A stretch of DNA of 64,000 bases from the NCBI GenBank assembly GCA_024509875.1, contig JAMPIV010004267.1:1-64000 (forward strand). The letters run 5' to 3'. Position 1 is the first letter of the stretch. Each line of letters begins with the position of its first letter. The DNA is from Oreohelix idahoensis. Taxonomy: Eukaryota; Mollusca; Gastropoda; Stylommatophora; Oreohelicidae. The position numbers and the translations under genes were made by a program. The notes under the pieces were generated by a model, which saw only the letters and a list, made by a program, of their open reading frames with translations, was not told the origin of the DNA and searched no databases. Shown one piece after another: positions 33,942 to 46,834 of this stretch.

Positions 33942-34244
33942 AAACTATCAGCTACCAACAATAACATGTTGTAAACTGTATATTATCGAGAAGCCAACAA
34001 AAAATTATAATGTAAATCGTCACCACCAAAAGTAATCAGTTGTTAATGAAAATATGTATTTAAATACCTTGTACAGCACAAAATCGGGATAAAATTGCAC
34101 TTATACACTAATTATAACCTACAATTAAGTTGAACAGGGGAGACCAATATGATGGATAAGCGAAATCAAGGGAAGATCAACTGATGTTAGTCTGTTTTCT
34201 TCCCATTTCTTAAAAAAAAAAAAAAAAAAAGAAACTGAGACAAA

Positions 34245-34478
34245 CAAAAAATCTGCCCAACGTAATAAACCTCGTTCAAGAACCTGCGTTCAGTTTGTAG
34301 CCATGCTAAATCTGCAGGCCTGTTGCCAGGACCAAGTCCACAGTCGTTTTCCAGGTCAGCACGGCAGCCCCATAGCTTCTGCTTGAGCTCAGCACCTCCT
34401 GGCCAGGTGAGATTTCGTGGGTCATCATTGGTTGGGCAGTTTTGAAGAACGTGACCTAAAACTGCTTCTCCGCACGTC
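34245..34478 (-). pseudogene. LINE 3'-terminal coding fragment (zinc-knuckle tail after RNase H)
   Basis: The minus strand reads TCGEAVLGHVLQNCPTND, DPRNLTWPGGAELKQKLWG, and further to AWLQTERRF. The C..AE/GHVLQ.CP phrase, followed by a W-P and LWG block, is the C-terminal end found downstream of the RNase H domain in jockey-related LINEs (compare AEHLIQSCPTN at about 38440). It is 5' truncated and followed, at 34211-34231, by an A/T homopolymer. Confidence 0.75.
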
Positions 34479-35607
34479 GGATAAATGGACAGAAAAATAA
34501 TATGCAATGAAAGTACTCTAAATTATTTAAATTGGCCACAGAAAAGCTTAGCAGGTAACATTCACAAATAGAAATGGTGTCTGCGGTGACACAACGAATA
34601 ACGCGTAATCTTTCAAACTGGAAACAATAGATCATAATTTTTACGACCAATAGAAAAAAATAACATCAAGGAAGGGTTTTCCCCTTCCATAAAATGATTT
34701 TATATCTTCTAGATTTGTCTAGTTGTGTGTGGAAGAAAGAAAGGATTTTACATGTCTTCATTTATTTCAAGAAATACATTTTTTCCTTTTGTGGTGGAAT
34801 GAATGAAAAGGAAGGCAAAAGCGTCCCAGAAGTGGTAGGATAGACAGGATCACTGAGTGTGATTTTTGAGTGGCTCACGACAGCCCAGATACCGGGTTCC
34901 TAAGTGACCGCGATCTAGGTTTCACCTCCACACGTTTATGAAGTAGCCACCCACTCTCTCTATGACTGCCAGACAGATATAGAGAGAAACAAAGAAATGT
35001 TTGGAAAATTCTGACTGATTGGGTATCAACCTTTTCAAAATTTATTAAAGAAAAAAAAACACTTAAAAATATAATAATATCTATCAAGGCATATAAATCA
35101 GGTAGATAATGACAAATATGTTATCTTCCTGTCTAATTTGAGAAAACAAACCAAACCATAATTACATCCCATATGAAATAACAATTTAAAATTACATAGA
35201 CCATGGAACTAACTATATACACAAAGTCACGACACTGAGCAGAACAATACTCCCACAAGTGAGAGTACTAAACAAATTGTCACTTTAGTTCCTCCAGCTT
35301 TTAGCCTATCAAGTCGGCGTCAAATTGTGGACCTCCTAGGGTGTGAACATCAATCCAGAATGTGCGTAATGCTAAAACTGCACACATGGGAGCTATCCTG
35401 TCTCTCTGAAATAGAGTCTGTGACCTCCTAGTGGTTCCCTGAAAAATGTTTTATAGCTTCAGCAAGACTGCCTGTGTGACATTATATCTCGTTTGCTTTT
35501 TCGTAATTTCCTCTCATCGCCTTTATTATCTATTGTTTCGGCATATTTAACGCACATAATTTCGTGCCTATCCTCTACTCAGACGTGTTATCCTTTTTCC
35601 TACTATC
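34479..35607. other. Unassigned sequence
   Basis: AT-rich; no gene or repeat family recognised. Confidence 0.5.
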
Positions 35608-35749
35608 ATTGTTCACGTATCACGCTTCGATGCATGATAGGGCCAGACAATCGCCCATCCCTGCGCGGTGGCTAAGGACAGAAGAAGAAGAATTGTTCAC
35701 GTATCACGCTTCGATGCATGACAGGGCCAGACAATCGCCCATCCCTGCG
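35608..35749 (+). mobile_element. Ultra-short LINE insertion flanked by a 58-bp target-site duplication
   Basis: A 58-base segment beginning ATTGTTCACGTATCACGC and ending CCATCCCTGCG occurs at 35608-35665 and again at 35692-35749, with a single difference (GATAG or GACAG). Between the copies lie 26 bases, CGGTGGCTAAGG then ACAGAAGAAGAAGA. The GAAGAAGAA tail resembles the terminal GAGAAGAAGAAG of the LINE at 38592-38614. This is the layout of an extremely 5'-truncated LINE insertion with a long duplication; a simple tandem duplication with a spacer is the alternative. Confidence 0.55.
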
Positions 35750-37171
<1,422 letters not shown>

Positions 37172-37321
37172 GCTAATAAAAGGAATATCGCTGAATTAAA
37201 TCAGATGGGGGTTTGAACGAGCTAATTCAATATACATCTTTACAAAAGGCGGTGGGTCAGATAAAAAGTTAACGTGCTCAGACTCATTCAGCATTGTTTT
37301 TGACTTTTGAAATATCTTGTG

Positions 37322-37478
37322 AATACTCCCTCGAGGTAGAAGCATCATTTTCTTTCTATCTACAACTCCGCCAAGAGTAATCTTGTGCGAAGGTAGACAC
37401 ATTTGAAGACCCACATTAGATACTCTAGGTTTTGGCCACTGTTGCAGAGCAAGGGGAAGCAACACGTGACACTGCTCT
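37322..37478 (-). repeat. Dispersed repeat family A, copy 4
   Basis: The reverse complement of the core of copy 2: CGAGGTAGAAGCATCATTTT, CTATCTACAACTC, GCCAAGAGTAATCTTGTGCG, AAGGTAGACAC and GGTTTTGGCCACTG can all be read in inverted form at 21610-21735. Confidence 0.85.
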
Positions 37479-37889
37479 TTCAGGTCGATCACTCGCTGAG
37501 TAATGAGGTTATATGGCTAGGAGCCAGAGGAAAATATCTTGAATGTAATCCACACCAAAAAACCCAACTTTCCTAATCTGGGGCTTTGGGGCTAAGTGCG
37601 ATCTGGGGGTCCTGTTAGGTAATCAATTTGGTGACTGATTAAGACTCGTGATGGCTGAGTGGCTGCACGTAGTTGTTCGTAGTATTTTGTTGAGGTTCTC
37701 TCCTTGTAAAATTAAGGCGATGTTTGTTTCCTGACTGGCGAGCAATGGAACCGGCTGTTTGTCCAAAAAATGACATACGCCACAAACATAAATAACACCC
37801 GTAAGAAATTTAACCATTATTAAAAGGCAGCAAATTATAACCATTATTATATATCTTTCTGACCTTAAACACCGGTGGACACAAAAAGC

Positions 37890-38592
37890 TTTCAGTGGCA
37901 ACAGGACAATTCTCAAGTAAATTCGGAGCAGAGGCAGTGGCCTTGAAAACTGCAGCAGAGGTTATAATGACATAGGAAAGTACAGAGAGACAAGTTTCTT
38001 TCTTTACCGATGCACAGTCAGTAATTGCAGCGTTGAAAAGCCAAAATAATACAGACCTGGATGACCTCAGAATAGTGCTCCACAAACTATGTCAACGACT
38101 CAAAAGTGTTTTAATCCAATGGATCCCATCTCATTGTGACATCACCGGCAACGAAGAGGCTGACAGTTTGGCAAAGGAAGGTGGAAATCTACCTCAGCCT
38201 GATGCAAGCGTAACTTTCAAGGAGGCGAAGAGTTTTATCATAATCAGATACAGAAACAAATGGGATGTAGAGCATCCAGGTCACACACAAAAAGATGCAT
38301 ACTAACAGCTCAACAGAAGAGAACAAGTGGTAATCTTCAGACTCCGCACTGGCCACAACAGATTGAGATACCATCTATTCAACAAGCGAAAGACAGAAAC
38401 TACCGACTAGTGTAACTGTGGCACTGATAAAATGACTGCTGAACATCTGATTCAAAGTTGCCCAACAAATGCGGAACAGAGAAAGCACAAATTGCCGACA
38501 TCAGTACAATTCGCGGAAAAGCACTACGAAGATTCAAATAGCCTCAAACTGACTTCTGCTTTCTTTGAAAACATTCAAGTGGACGTCTGAGG
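37890..38592 (+). pseudogene. RNase H domain and C-terminus of a jockey-related LINE
   Basis: The frame from about 37896 reads KFGAEAVALKTAAEV (catalytic Glu), FFTDAQSVIAAL (Asp), then IQWIPSHCDITGNEEADSLA from about 38118 (the His and Asp region), i.e. all recognisable RNase H blocks. The tail has CNCGTDKMTAEHLIQSCPTN (from about 38415). In-frame stops at about 37969 (TAG), 38303 (TAA) and 38408 (TAG) kill it. It ends with TGA at 38590 and a GAGAAGAAGAAG tail. The RT domain is missing, as in a 5'-truncated insertion. Confidence 0.9.
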
Positions 38593-38619
38593 GTGTACGA
38601 TGGAGAAGAAGAAGATATA

Positions 38620-39905
38620 TGAGCAGGTTAACCGCAGCTCCCTTTACAACGACACCCCTCTCCCCCTTCCCAAATTACAATTCACCTCGCATAACCAATC
38701 TTAGGTTCGCTTGTTGCTAGTGAAAGGTAATTGTTAAGTTATAGCTAGGGAAAATGTCTCACTTTAAGCACATCTGCTTTTCTTTTCTTCTAACCTACGT
38801 GGTTAGAAATAGACGGCAAGTCCGGGCAATGTCAAAGGCTCTGGGGAAAGGAAAATTTTCCAGACGCGACAAGATAAAATTATTAGGTCCCCAGTTGACT
38901 GGGAGATTTCAGAGACACGGTCACTAGCGTCCAGGGCTTCAAAGGTTTCGACGACGGAGCAGGCTCGGGAGACAAGGAAAGGCCCTAGTTGCGCAAATGT
39001 TCGCGTTTTCCCGTCTGCCCGCGGAAAGTTAGATCATAAATGATTGCAAAGGAATACTAAGTATGTAGCTCTCCCCTGAATCACAAAACATCTGAAGATG
39101 ACCACCGAACAGCATAAAAGAGTTACTGTGTCGCTGCTTTGTAGACGAAGCAAAATCCATGAGTGAAGTGACTCCAGGGGCTGTATCTACTAAGACTGAC
39201 ATGCGCGGAGTTTGGAATTTTACAGTAGACTTCAGGCAAAAAGTAGAGGAGGAGAGACAAAAATCAAAGATAGGAAAAGAGCTGTTCTAATGATGACAAA
39301 ATCGACAGTAATTCTGAGTCAAATCATTTCAACTTCTTGTATGCCCTTTAATTTGGGTATATAACATTCTTTATTCTATATGGTATATTATATTGGTCAG
39401 TGTCCTTCTATTGGTTCTTCCAGGCTGCACTGGGTTCTTGTTCATGGAATATTTATAGAATTTGTTATATCCTAATCTATATCTATAGTATTTGTATTAT
39501 TTATCCCTTTAGAGTATGTTTCCTAATGTTTAATGTAATCCCTTTCTGTATCTCTAATGTATTGTCCTGTTGCATTTGAGGGGTTTGTAGATGTTGGTTT
39601 ATTGTATCTTTTTTCTTATTTTCGATTGCAACTAATTTATCGTTTGAAAGTTCAAGAAGAGAAAACAAAACGGAAGGTAAACATAAACTGAACATGGTAC
39701 GTGAGATCGGGATTAATGTAGAGGTGGCCGAAAAATAAATCTTAAGTAGGACACGCCTAAAGAAACCTGCCAGTGATTTATGCACTTAAACATTTACAAA
39801 CATTTAAAAGAGCTGATTATTTTATTCTAAGTCTCGTGATATAAAATAAATTGCTACATAAACCATCACCGCGATAGCAAATAAAGTAATTTGGCCCGTG
39901 CTTCC
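38620..39905. other. Unassigned sequence before the satellite
   Basis: No gene or element recognised. 38800-39000 is relatively GC-rich; 39350-39900 is AT-rich and leads directly into the satellite at about 39906. Confidence 0.5.
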
Positions 39906-41480
39906 TGCAAAGACTTACTTACATTGTTGTTCTCCTACAAAGGCTTACTTACATTGTTGTTCTCCTACAAGACTTACTTACATTGTTGTTCTCCTACAAA
40001 GGCTTACTTACATTGTTGTTCTCCTACAAGACTTACTTACATTGTTGTTCTCCTACAAGACTTACTTACATTGTTGTTCTCCTACAAGACTTACTTACAT
40101 TGTTGTTCTCCTACAAGGCTTACTTACATTGTTGTTCTCCTACAAGACTTACTTACATTGTTGTTCTCTCACAAAGACTTACTTACATTGTTGTTCTCCT
40201 ACAAGGCTTACTTACATTGTTGTTCTCCTACAAAGGCTTACTTACATTGTTGTTCTCCTACAAGACTTACTTACATTGTTGTTCTCCTACAAAGACTTAC
40301 TTACATTGTTGTTCTCCTACAAGACTTACTTACATTGTTGTTCTCTTACAAATACTTACTTACATTGTTGTTCTCCCTTACTTACAAAGACTTACTTAAT
40401 TGTTGACTTACTTACATTGTTGTTCTTCTACAAAGACTTATTTACATTGTTGTTCTCCTACAAAGACTTACTTACATTGTTGATCTCATACAAAGGCTTA
40501 CTTACATCGTTGTTCTCCTACAAAGGCTTACTTACATTGTTGTTCTCCTACAAAGGCTTACTTACATTGTTGTTCTCCTACAAAGGCTTACATACGTTGT
40601 TGTTCTCCTACAAAGGCTTACTTACATTGTTGTTCTTCTACAAAGACTTACTTACATTGTTGATCTCCTACAAAGGCTTACTTACATTGTTGTTCTCCTA
40701 CAAAGGCTTACTTACGTTGTTGTTCTCCTACAAAGGCTTACTTACATTGTTGTTCTCCTACAAAGACTTACTTACGTTGTTGTTCTCCTACAAAGACTTA
40801 CTTACATTGTTGTTCTCCTACAAAGACTTACTTACATTGTTGTTCTCCTGCAAGACTTACTTACATTGTTGTTCTCCTACAGAGGCTTATTTACAATGTT
40901 GTTCTCCTACAAGGCTTACTTACATTGTTGTTCTCCTACAAGGCTTACTTACATTGTTGTTCTCCTACAAGGCTTACTTACATTGTTGTTCTCCTACAAA
41001 GGCTTACTTACATTGTTGTTCTCCTACAAAGACTTACTTACGTTGTTGTTCTCCTACAAAGACTTACTTACATTGTTGTTCTCCTACAAAGACTTACTTA
41101 CAAGACTTACTTACATTGTTGTTCTCCTACAAGACTTACTTACATTGTTGTTCTCCTACAAGGCTTACTTACATTGTTGTTCTCCTACAAGGCTTACTTA
41201 CATTGTTGTTCTCCTACAAGACTTACTTACATTGTTGTTCTCCTACAAAACTTACTTACATTGTTGTTCTCCTACAAGGCTTACTTACATTGACTTACTT
41301 TTACATTGTTGTTCTTCTACAAAGACTTACTTACATTGTTGTTCTCCTACAAAGACTTACTTACATTGTTGTTCTCCTACAAAGACTTACTTACATTGTT
41401 GTTCTCCTACAAAGACTTACTTACATTGTTGTTCTCCTACAAGGCTTACTTACATTGTTGTTCTCCTACAAGACTTACTT
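39906..41480 (+). repeat. 29/30-bp satellite, left block (about 53 monomers)
   Basis: The monomer is ACTTACTTACATTGTTG followed by TTCTCCTACAAAG (30 bp) or ..CTACAAG (29 bp). Variants include GGCTT for GACTT, ACGTTG, GATCTCC, TTCTTC and CATACG. All three plus frames of both monomer lengths lack stop codons, giving peptides repeating DLLTLLFSYK, TYLHCCSPTK and RLTYIVVLLQ; the minus strand has a stop in every frame of every monomer. The open frames here (up to 546 codons) follow from that and are not called as genes. Confidence 0.98.
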
Positions 41481-42832
41481 TATCCCTCTTGATGTGATTA
41501 GACTGATTGTAGTACATGCGCCCAAACAGAGCAGATGATAAATAGGTTAGCTCTGCATTGTCCCTGTGTATAAAGTCTATAGTGAGTGGTATGAAAGGTA
41601 CAGTCACTCACCCTGTACTGTCAAGCATAGATCAACGAATCAGACTAGTGTTCAATTTCAATTGACAGCACATGATTTATTCACACTGCAACATCAATCC
41701 GATACGATACACTACACAGGTACAACAGGATACACAAAAATCAATAATAATCAATTGCGCAGAATGTTACAGCTGTTCAGTATGATGTAAACCCTGTTTA
41801 CATCGCAGTTCTAATGTTACATCAGTAAATTCACCAGAACGACTGCTGACACTGCAGTTACAAAACCCGCCACACAGGCGTACATCTATAGGACTCCCTC
41901 AACGACTGCATACCCCTGCAGTTAACAAAACGCCATACAGGCTTGAATCTATATATCCTAGCAGTTCTAATGTTCCACCAGAACGACTGCTGACACTGCA
42001 GTTACAAAACGCCACCCAGGCTTAAATCTATATATACTCAAAAGACTGTCCGCTCTGTAGTCTATAAGTAATCTGGCCTACACAACTCCTGGCCTTATAA
42101 TCTCTTCAATAACTCTGATATCTGTTCATGGATCCTTAAATCTATATATACTCAAAAGACTGTCCTCTCTGTAGTCTATAAGTAATCTGGCCTACACAAC
42201 TCCTGGCCTTATAATCTTTGCGATAGCGGTGGCTTCATAAGGAACAATGGCCTAACTATCTCCTAGCGCCGTTCCTGCACAATAGAAATCTATCAGGGAG
42301 GTAAATATGATCCCAAAACATCGGCCTGTATACACCAAGGCCTCAGAACATGTCCTTAACATAAAGTACACCTTATCTTCTCTTATCTCATCTTATCTGC
42401 AGATTTATCACATCTTATCTGCAGATTTATCACATCTTATCTACAGATAAACACACTTAAATAGGCAAGTACTAGTACACCTCGAAAAATGGCCAAATAT
42501 CGTTCCCTTACACTACCCTTGGGAACACACACAAGATACTGGGCTGACTCCAGTCACCCGCCCAAACTTAGACTGCCACGGGATGACACATCTCCCGCAC
42601 AAAAACAGTCACCGGACTCGGCTGTTCACGGACTCCCCGTGAGCTATTCACAGCCGGCCGAAACCAGTACAGAATAACTACATGACCAGCGCTCACACGC
42701 TTTCTGTACACTCTGTTTTCTAACATATAAATGTTTAAACAACTCACAATTAAACCAGCTAACAAGTGCGACAACCCTGAATTCACACTGTATAATCAGT
42801 ATAGTACGTATCATTCCCCTTTGACCTTAACA
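41481..42832 (-). repeat. Long terminal repeat, left copy (1352 bp)
   Basis: It starts TATCCCTCTTGATGTGATTA and ends TTGACCTTAACA. It contains an internal direct repeat 114 bases apart (TTAAATCTATATATACTCAA from 42022 and 42136) and three AGATTTATCACATCTTATCT-type phrases at 42400-42450. It differs from the right copy by scattered substitutions and by a rearranged stretch at about 42640-42775. Confidence 0.8.
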
Positions 42833-45079
42833 GTTACCACCCGGTCCGGAGAAAAAAAATGATTTATCATTTTTTTGAAAAAAACTACATCACCGACAAA
42901 TGAGGGGTCAGCTAAGCTCTAATATATGCTTACAACAATAGTTTTATGATAAGGTCAAAATAATACATCGCCAAATAATAAAGCAAGTGTACAATAAACA
43001 AATTACCCATAATAATCTGCTAAATACACCGAAATAATCATTTACAAACAAAGTTAAGTATTATTACTGTAGACCAAACATGACACAATAAATAGAAAAT
43101 AAAGTCAAGATCAAACAAAAGAAGCATGATCAGCACAGAAAATCAACAAAGAAATCGAAATAGGAAGAAAGATCCATAATACCTAATAGTAATAATTAAG
43201 CTAATCAATTCCTTGCATGAAATATATAGCATTGTCATCAATAATTACATATACTAATCCATATTCCAATACAAAATTACAATGTATGGAAATATAAGAA
43301 GTGTAAGAAGTAAACGTATACAAATAGTATCAAGTAACATCCAGATGAAACATGGAAGCATAACCCAAGTATAGACCGCTTCCAAAGAAATGGAGTGAAA
43401 CGAAGAATCATCCGAAAAGGCAGAAGGAAATACAAAATAATGAATGCATAGAAAAACGACAACAATACATCCCAACAACAATCCAAGTAACTAACGCATA
43501 ATAAATAATTTTAGCTAAATTACAAAACTTATTCATAACTAAAATGATTTATCACAGACATCACACAAAAAAAGTGCGATATATAAAATTATCACAATCT
43601 CAAAACAAAACAAAAATTACTATTTTAAATGGAATATCAACATATATTATTACACCTAATTAAGCGCTTTGGCGCAGAAAAAAATATAACAATGTCAAAG
43701 AAAAATACATTTCCAAAAAAAAAATTACAGTACAAAAAAAAGTTTCTTTAAAGCTAAGTTAAATAAAAATAGTATTTTAATTTTTTCTAGATTAAATCTA
43801 TAACTAATATACCAAAATGAAATCATCTTTTAACCAAATGAATGACATCTAACAAAAAAGAATTCCAATACTTAAGTAGACTCATAATAAACACATACTA
43901 GTTTAAACAGAATTCAGCAGAAAAAAAAAAAACACATGGCAAAAAAAATACCAGAAATCAATGTTTCAAAATATGTTTACAAATACAAATACAAAATCAT
44001 AACTAACACATACAAGTTTAGTTTCAAAATTACATTTCACAACACAATAGTTACTGCATATAACCTCTGTATATGGTAATATATTAATTAGACATAGCAC
44101 CAGAATATAAGAAAAGAACAAATAAATTTAATGAATAACAAGACTCTCTGAAACAACTAACGCATATTCGACGCTAATGAGTTTGTGCATAGGGCTGGCA
44201 ATCTCATCAAATCCAAAATTTTCCTAAGAATCAACGCTGCAAAACATATCAATGTTTGATGAATTAACTATCATTGCTTCAACTTCACAACGTAGCACCT
44301 ATGGTCATACATAATATGGTCTAAGTGGAATAGTCTTCCGACTAGCGTATGAAAAAAAAAAATCACAAATCCACAATCTCATTACAAAAATTAAAGATAA
44401 GTCACTACAAAGTGATATGTCATCATTTCATTGCAATCATAACACATGCAATGTTTATCAACAAAACAATCATGTAAATAATGACAGAGTCACAACAGTG
44501 CATACATATGAACATACACAATACCTAAGACATTATGTAATGTAAGTTACTATACAATACAGTAATTCATTAACCAAAAAATAAATTAAGTGTAAAAAAC
44601 ACTATAGCAATCTTAAACTAACTCCTAAACAAACAAAAAAAAATAAATAGGTCACAAATCCGCGGTCCTCGATAGCATTCTGTAAAACCGCACGGGGCGA
44701 TGTCATACAACACCGTGTCAACAGGCTGGCTGGGTTGCGCTTGACTAGACATCTGGTCACAGGTTGACCCACATTCCTCTCACAGTAAAAAATAACTTCG
44801 GTGCGAAGATTCTTAACAAGCCGAATACTGTGGGAAAATATAAATGAAAATGTCTATTTCAATCAACTTGTGAGATTTATTGAAGTAAAACGGAAAGTTA
44901 GTCTTACATTTACCCAAACGTGTGGCAGTGAAAACGTCTGGTTTCTATATGATGCCATCATTTCCTCGTCACACAGCAGATAACACAGAAGGATAAGACA
45001 TCCTGACAGAAATGAAGGTCATCACAACAGTAGGCTGAAATAAAATCCTACTCAAACACAACGAGATATTCTCTAGAAC
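42833..45079. other. Element interior, left half: A-rich, no coding content seen
   Basis: The plus strand is strongly A-rich with many homopolymer A runs. The minus frames 43254-43481 and 43277-43486 are hydrophobic and T-driven and look like chance. A short GC-richer island lies at about 44660-44790. No RT, integrase or protease motif was found on either strand by eye. This is where pol would be expected in a minus-oriented element. Confidence 0.55.
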
Positions 45080-45750
45080 TCAAAATGCATAACAAGCAGT
45101 AGTATTTGAAACAATACCCTTACTGTTACCTTGTTTACAACCAAGATTGTTCTTTTGTTGTGCAACATTATTATGATTAGTATTTCTACTTCTATAAAAA
45201 TATCTAACCGATGGCTTTTGTTTTGTTCTAGAACCCTCATTATAAGGCTGATAACCTTTATTGTAGTTATTTCTTTCACCAAAACTGTTTCTATTCTCCT
45301 TTGTGACAATATGCTTACTAAATTGATCAGTACCAGTGATAACTAAATTCTTATGGTTATCAACATGTTGAGTTTTATTTTGGGTACAAGTCTTACTAAT
45401 AGCTTTGTCCCTTATTATCTGTTTATCAGTATTTCCATAATCAGAATAATGGTTGGTCTTTTTAGATCTGCCTTGAAATTTATCTCCATTTTTTTTTTGC
45501 AATCTATAGAACTGACTGTTATAGCAGAATTATCTTTGCTGGCCTGACGCCACGAGTCAGTAATGTTACCAGAAGTAGTACGTGGGAAATTGTATTTGCC
45601 ACGTAGTGATCTCCGTCCATCATGTTCGATTTTCGTCTCAGCAAAGAGTGTATAGGGCTGACTCCTTTTGCCTTATTTGGTGATAAACAACCTTCTGTCT
45701 ACTATTGTCAACATTGACAGTAGACAACCCCTTGATGCCTAAAACAACAT
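45080..45750 (-). pseudogene. Basic C-terminal part of the gag-like polyprotein
   Basis: Two minus-strand frames are joined at an A10 run near 45490: an upstream part (about 45745-45495; contains GIKGLSTVNVDN, KVVYHQIRQKESALYTLF and GKYNFPRTTSGN) and a downstream part (45502-45080) rich in Lys, Asn, Gln and Arg, e.g. KPSVRYFYRSRN. The second resembles a nucleocapsid-type basic tail but has no CCHC zinc knuckle. I do not recognise a family. The frame break is in a homopolymer and may be a sequencing error or real decay. Confidence 0.4.
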
Positions 45751-46383
45751 CACCAAACCATTAACTCTATTTCTCAGATCACTAATCTCAGCATTTCTAA
45801 GTGAGATGTCTTCAGTTTGTTTCTTAATTAAGTCATTCGATGTTAAAAGCTTACTCTTCTCCTGCATGAGTAATTTCTCAATATCAGTCATTTTCCTTTT
45901 GTACATCGTTAACTCTTCTAATCTCTCCTTATCATCCTTTTCTTCATTAGCACTCAACTGTGTTAAATCCATCTGAAGTTCCTTAGTGTTACTATTCTGG
46001 CCATTCCCAAGCTCATTAACATTCTCGGGAGGTACAAAATACTTTTCTTTAAGTCGGTGACTAACAATCACATTGTCACACAATAAGCCAGTAAGTGTTT
46101 CATTACATAAGTTTTCACATTTCTTGGTTTGAACTTTTAATTTCTCACAAATATCATTCTTCTCTTGAATTTCTCGAGTGAGATTACCCATTACGCTATT
46201 CATATGTTCTATCTGAACTTCCAAATCTTTTACTTTACTGCCTGCAGAGTCTAATGCTGTTGTTACATTAGCAAGATCCAAGTTTGATTTCTGTAACTCA
46301 CTTGTGAGCCTAGACACTGTTTCTTGTAATTTTTTTCTTTTCAGCATCATCTTGTAAAAACTTATCACTTTCCTGTAAAGCAC
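45739..46383 (-). CDS. Coiled-coil part of the gag-like protein
   Basis: A 214-codon frame. From about residue 15 onward nearly the whole chain is heptad-like and charged (LQETVSRLTSELQKSNLD, LEVQIEHMNSVMGNLTREIQ, IEKLLMQEKSKL, LRNAEISDLRNRVN), i.e. a long coiled coil. It overlaps the frame 46310-46834 and continues it if one base of an A7 run near 46330 is discounted, so the two are probably one protein. Its ATG at 46383 is not a likely start. Coiled-coil proteins of this sort occur in Gag-like proteins, but no family match is claimed. Confidence 0.5.
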   Translation of the reverse strand: MLYRKVISFYKMMLKRKKLQETVSRLTSELQKSNLDLANVTTALDSAGSKVKDLEVQIEHMNSVMGNLTREIQEKNDICEKLKVQTKKCENLCNETLTGLLCDNVIVSHRLKEKYFVPPENVNELGNGQNSNTKELQMDLTQLSANEEKDDKERLEELTMYKRKMTDIEKLLMQEKSKLLTSNDLIKKQTEDISLRNAEISDLRNRVNGLVMLF

Positions 46384-46834
46384 TCTGTTTGTTTACTTTT
46401 GTTTGTTTCTCAATATTCAATTCCCTTTTATGCAGGTCAGAAACACTGTTGTGGATTATCTTGAATATACTTTGCACAATATGTCCGTGTTCAATCTCTA
46501 TATATTGTTGCACAAACACACGAATGTGCCGTAGCAAATCAACCAAATCCCTAGCCATTACAAAATTACAAACTAACTTAAAGTTATGTTCAGCAAATGA
46601 CTCTAGGGATGCTGACACATTAATCAAAAAATCCTCCATCACCCATGCTCCAAGTCGTGGGCCTCTCAATCCCTTTTTATCTCTTCCTACCACCAATGCA
46701 TACTCCAACATAGGTCTTATATCTGTAGGATCTACATCACACCACTTAGCATCCATATCAAAATTAATTATAATAAGTTTATGTCCCTGGAAATTTAGAT
46801 AATTAATTTCCACCTCACACAATAAATATTTCAA
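46310..46834 (-). CDS. N-terminal part of the gag-like protein
   Basis: A 174-codon minus-strand frame. Residues 1-135 look globular and alpha-helical (FDMDAKWCDVDPTDIRPML, GLRGPRLGAWVMEDFLIN, LVDLLRHIRVFVQQYIEIEH). From about 140 the chain becomes charged and runs into the coiled coil of the overlapping frame. The two frames meet at GAAAAGAAAAAAATTAC (about 46323-46339), needing a plus-one change. No known domain is recognised; assignment as Gag rests on its position inside an LTR-flanked element. Confidence 0.5.
   Translation of the reverse strand: MKYLLCEVEINYLNFQGHKLIIINFDMDAKWCDVDPTDIRPMLEYALVVGRDKKGLRGPRLGAWVMEDFLINVSASLESFAEHNFKLVCNFVMARDLVDLLRHIRVFVQQYIEIEHGHIVQSIFKIIHNSVSDLHKRELNIEKQTKVNKQSALQESDKFLQDDAEKKKITRNSV

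Noticed and set aside
39906..41480. CRISPR-like array
   Set aside because: The units are contiguous with no unique spacers, the surroundings are eukaryotic transposons, and there are no cas genes.
41566..41790. A 74-codon open frame conserved in both LTRs (also 47819-48043)
   Set aside because: Conservation is expected from LTR identity; there are no domain features and no independent evidence of coding.
46310..46383. Programmed ribosomal frameshift between the two gag-like frames
   Set aside because: The change needed is plus-one across an A7 run, not a minus-one heptamer, and a second break lies in an A10 run; homopolymer indel is simpler.
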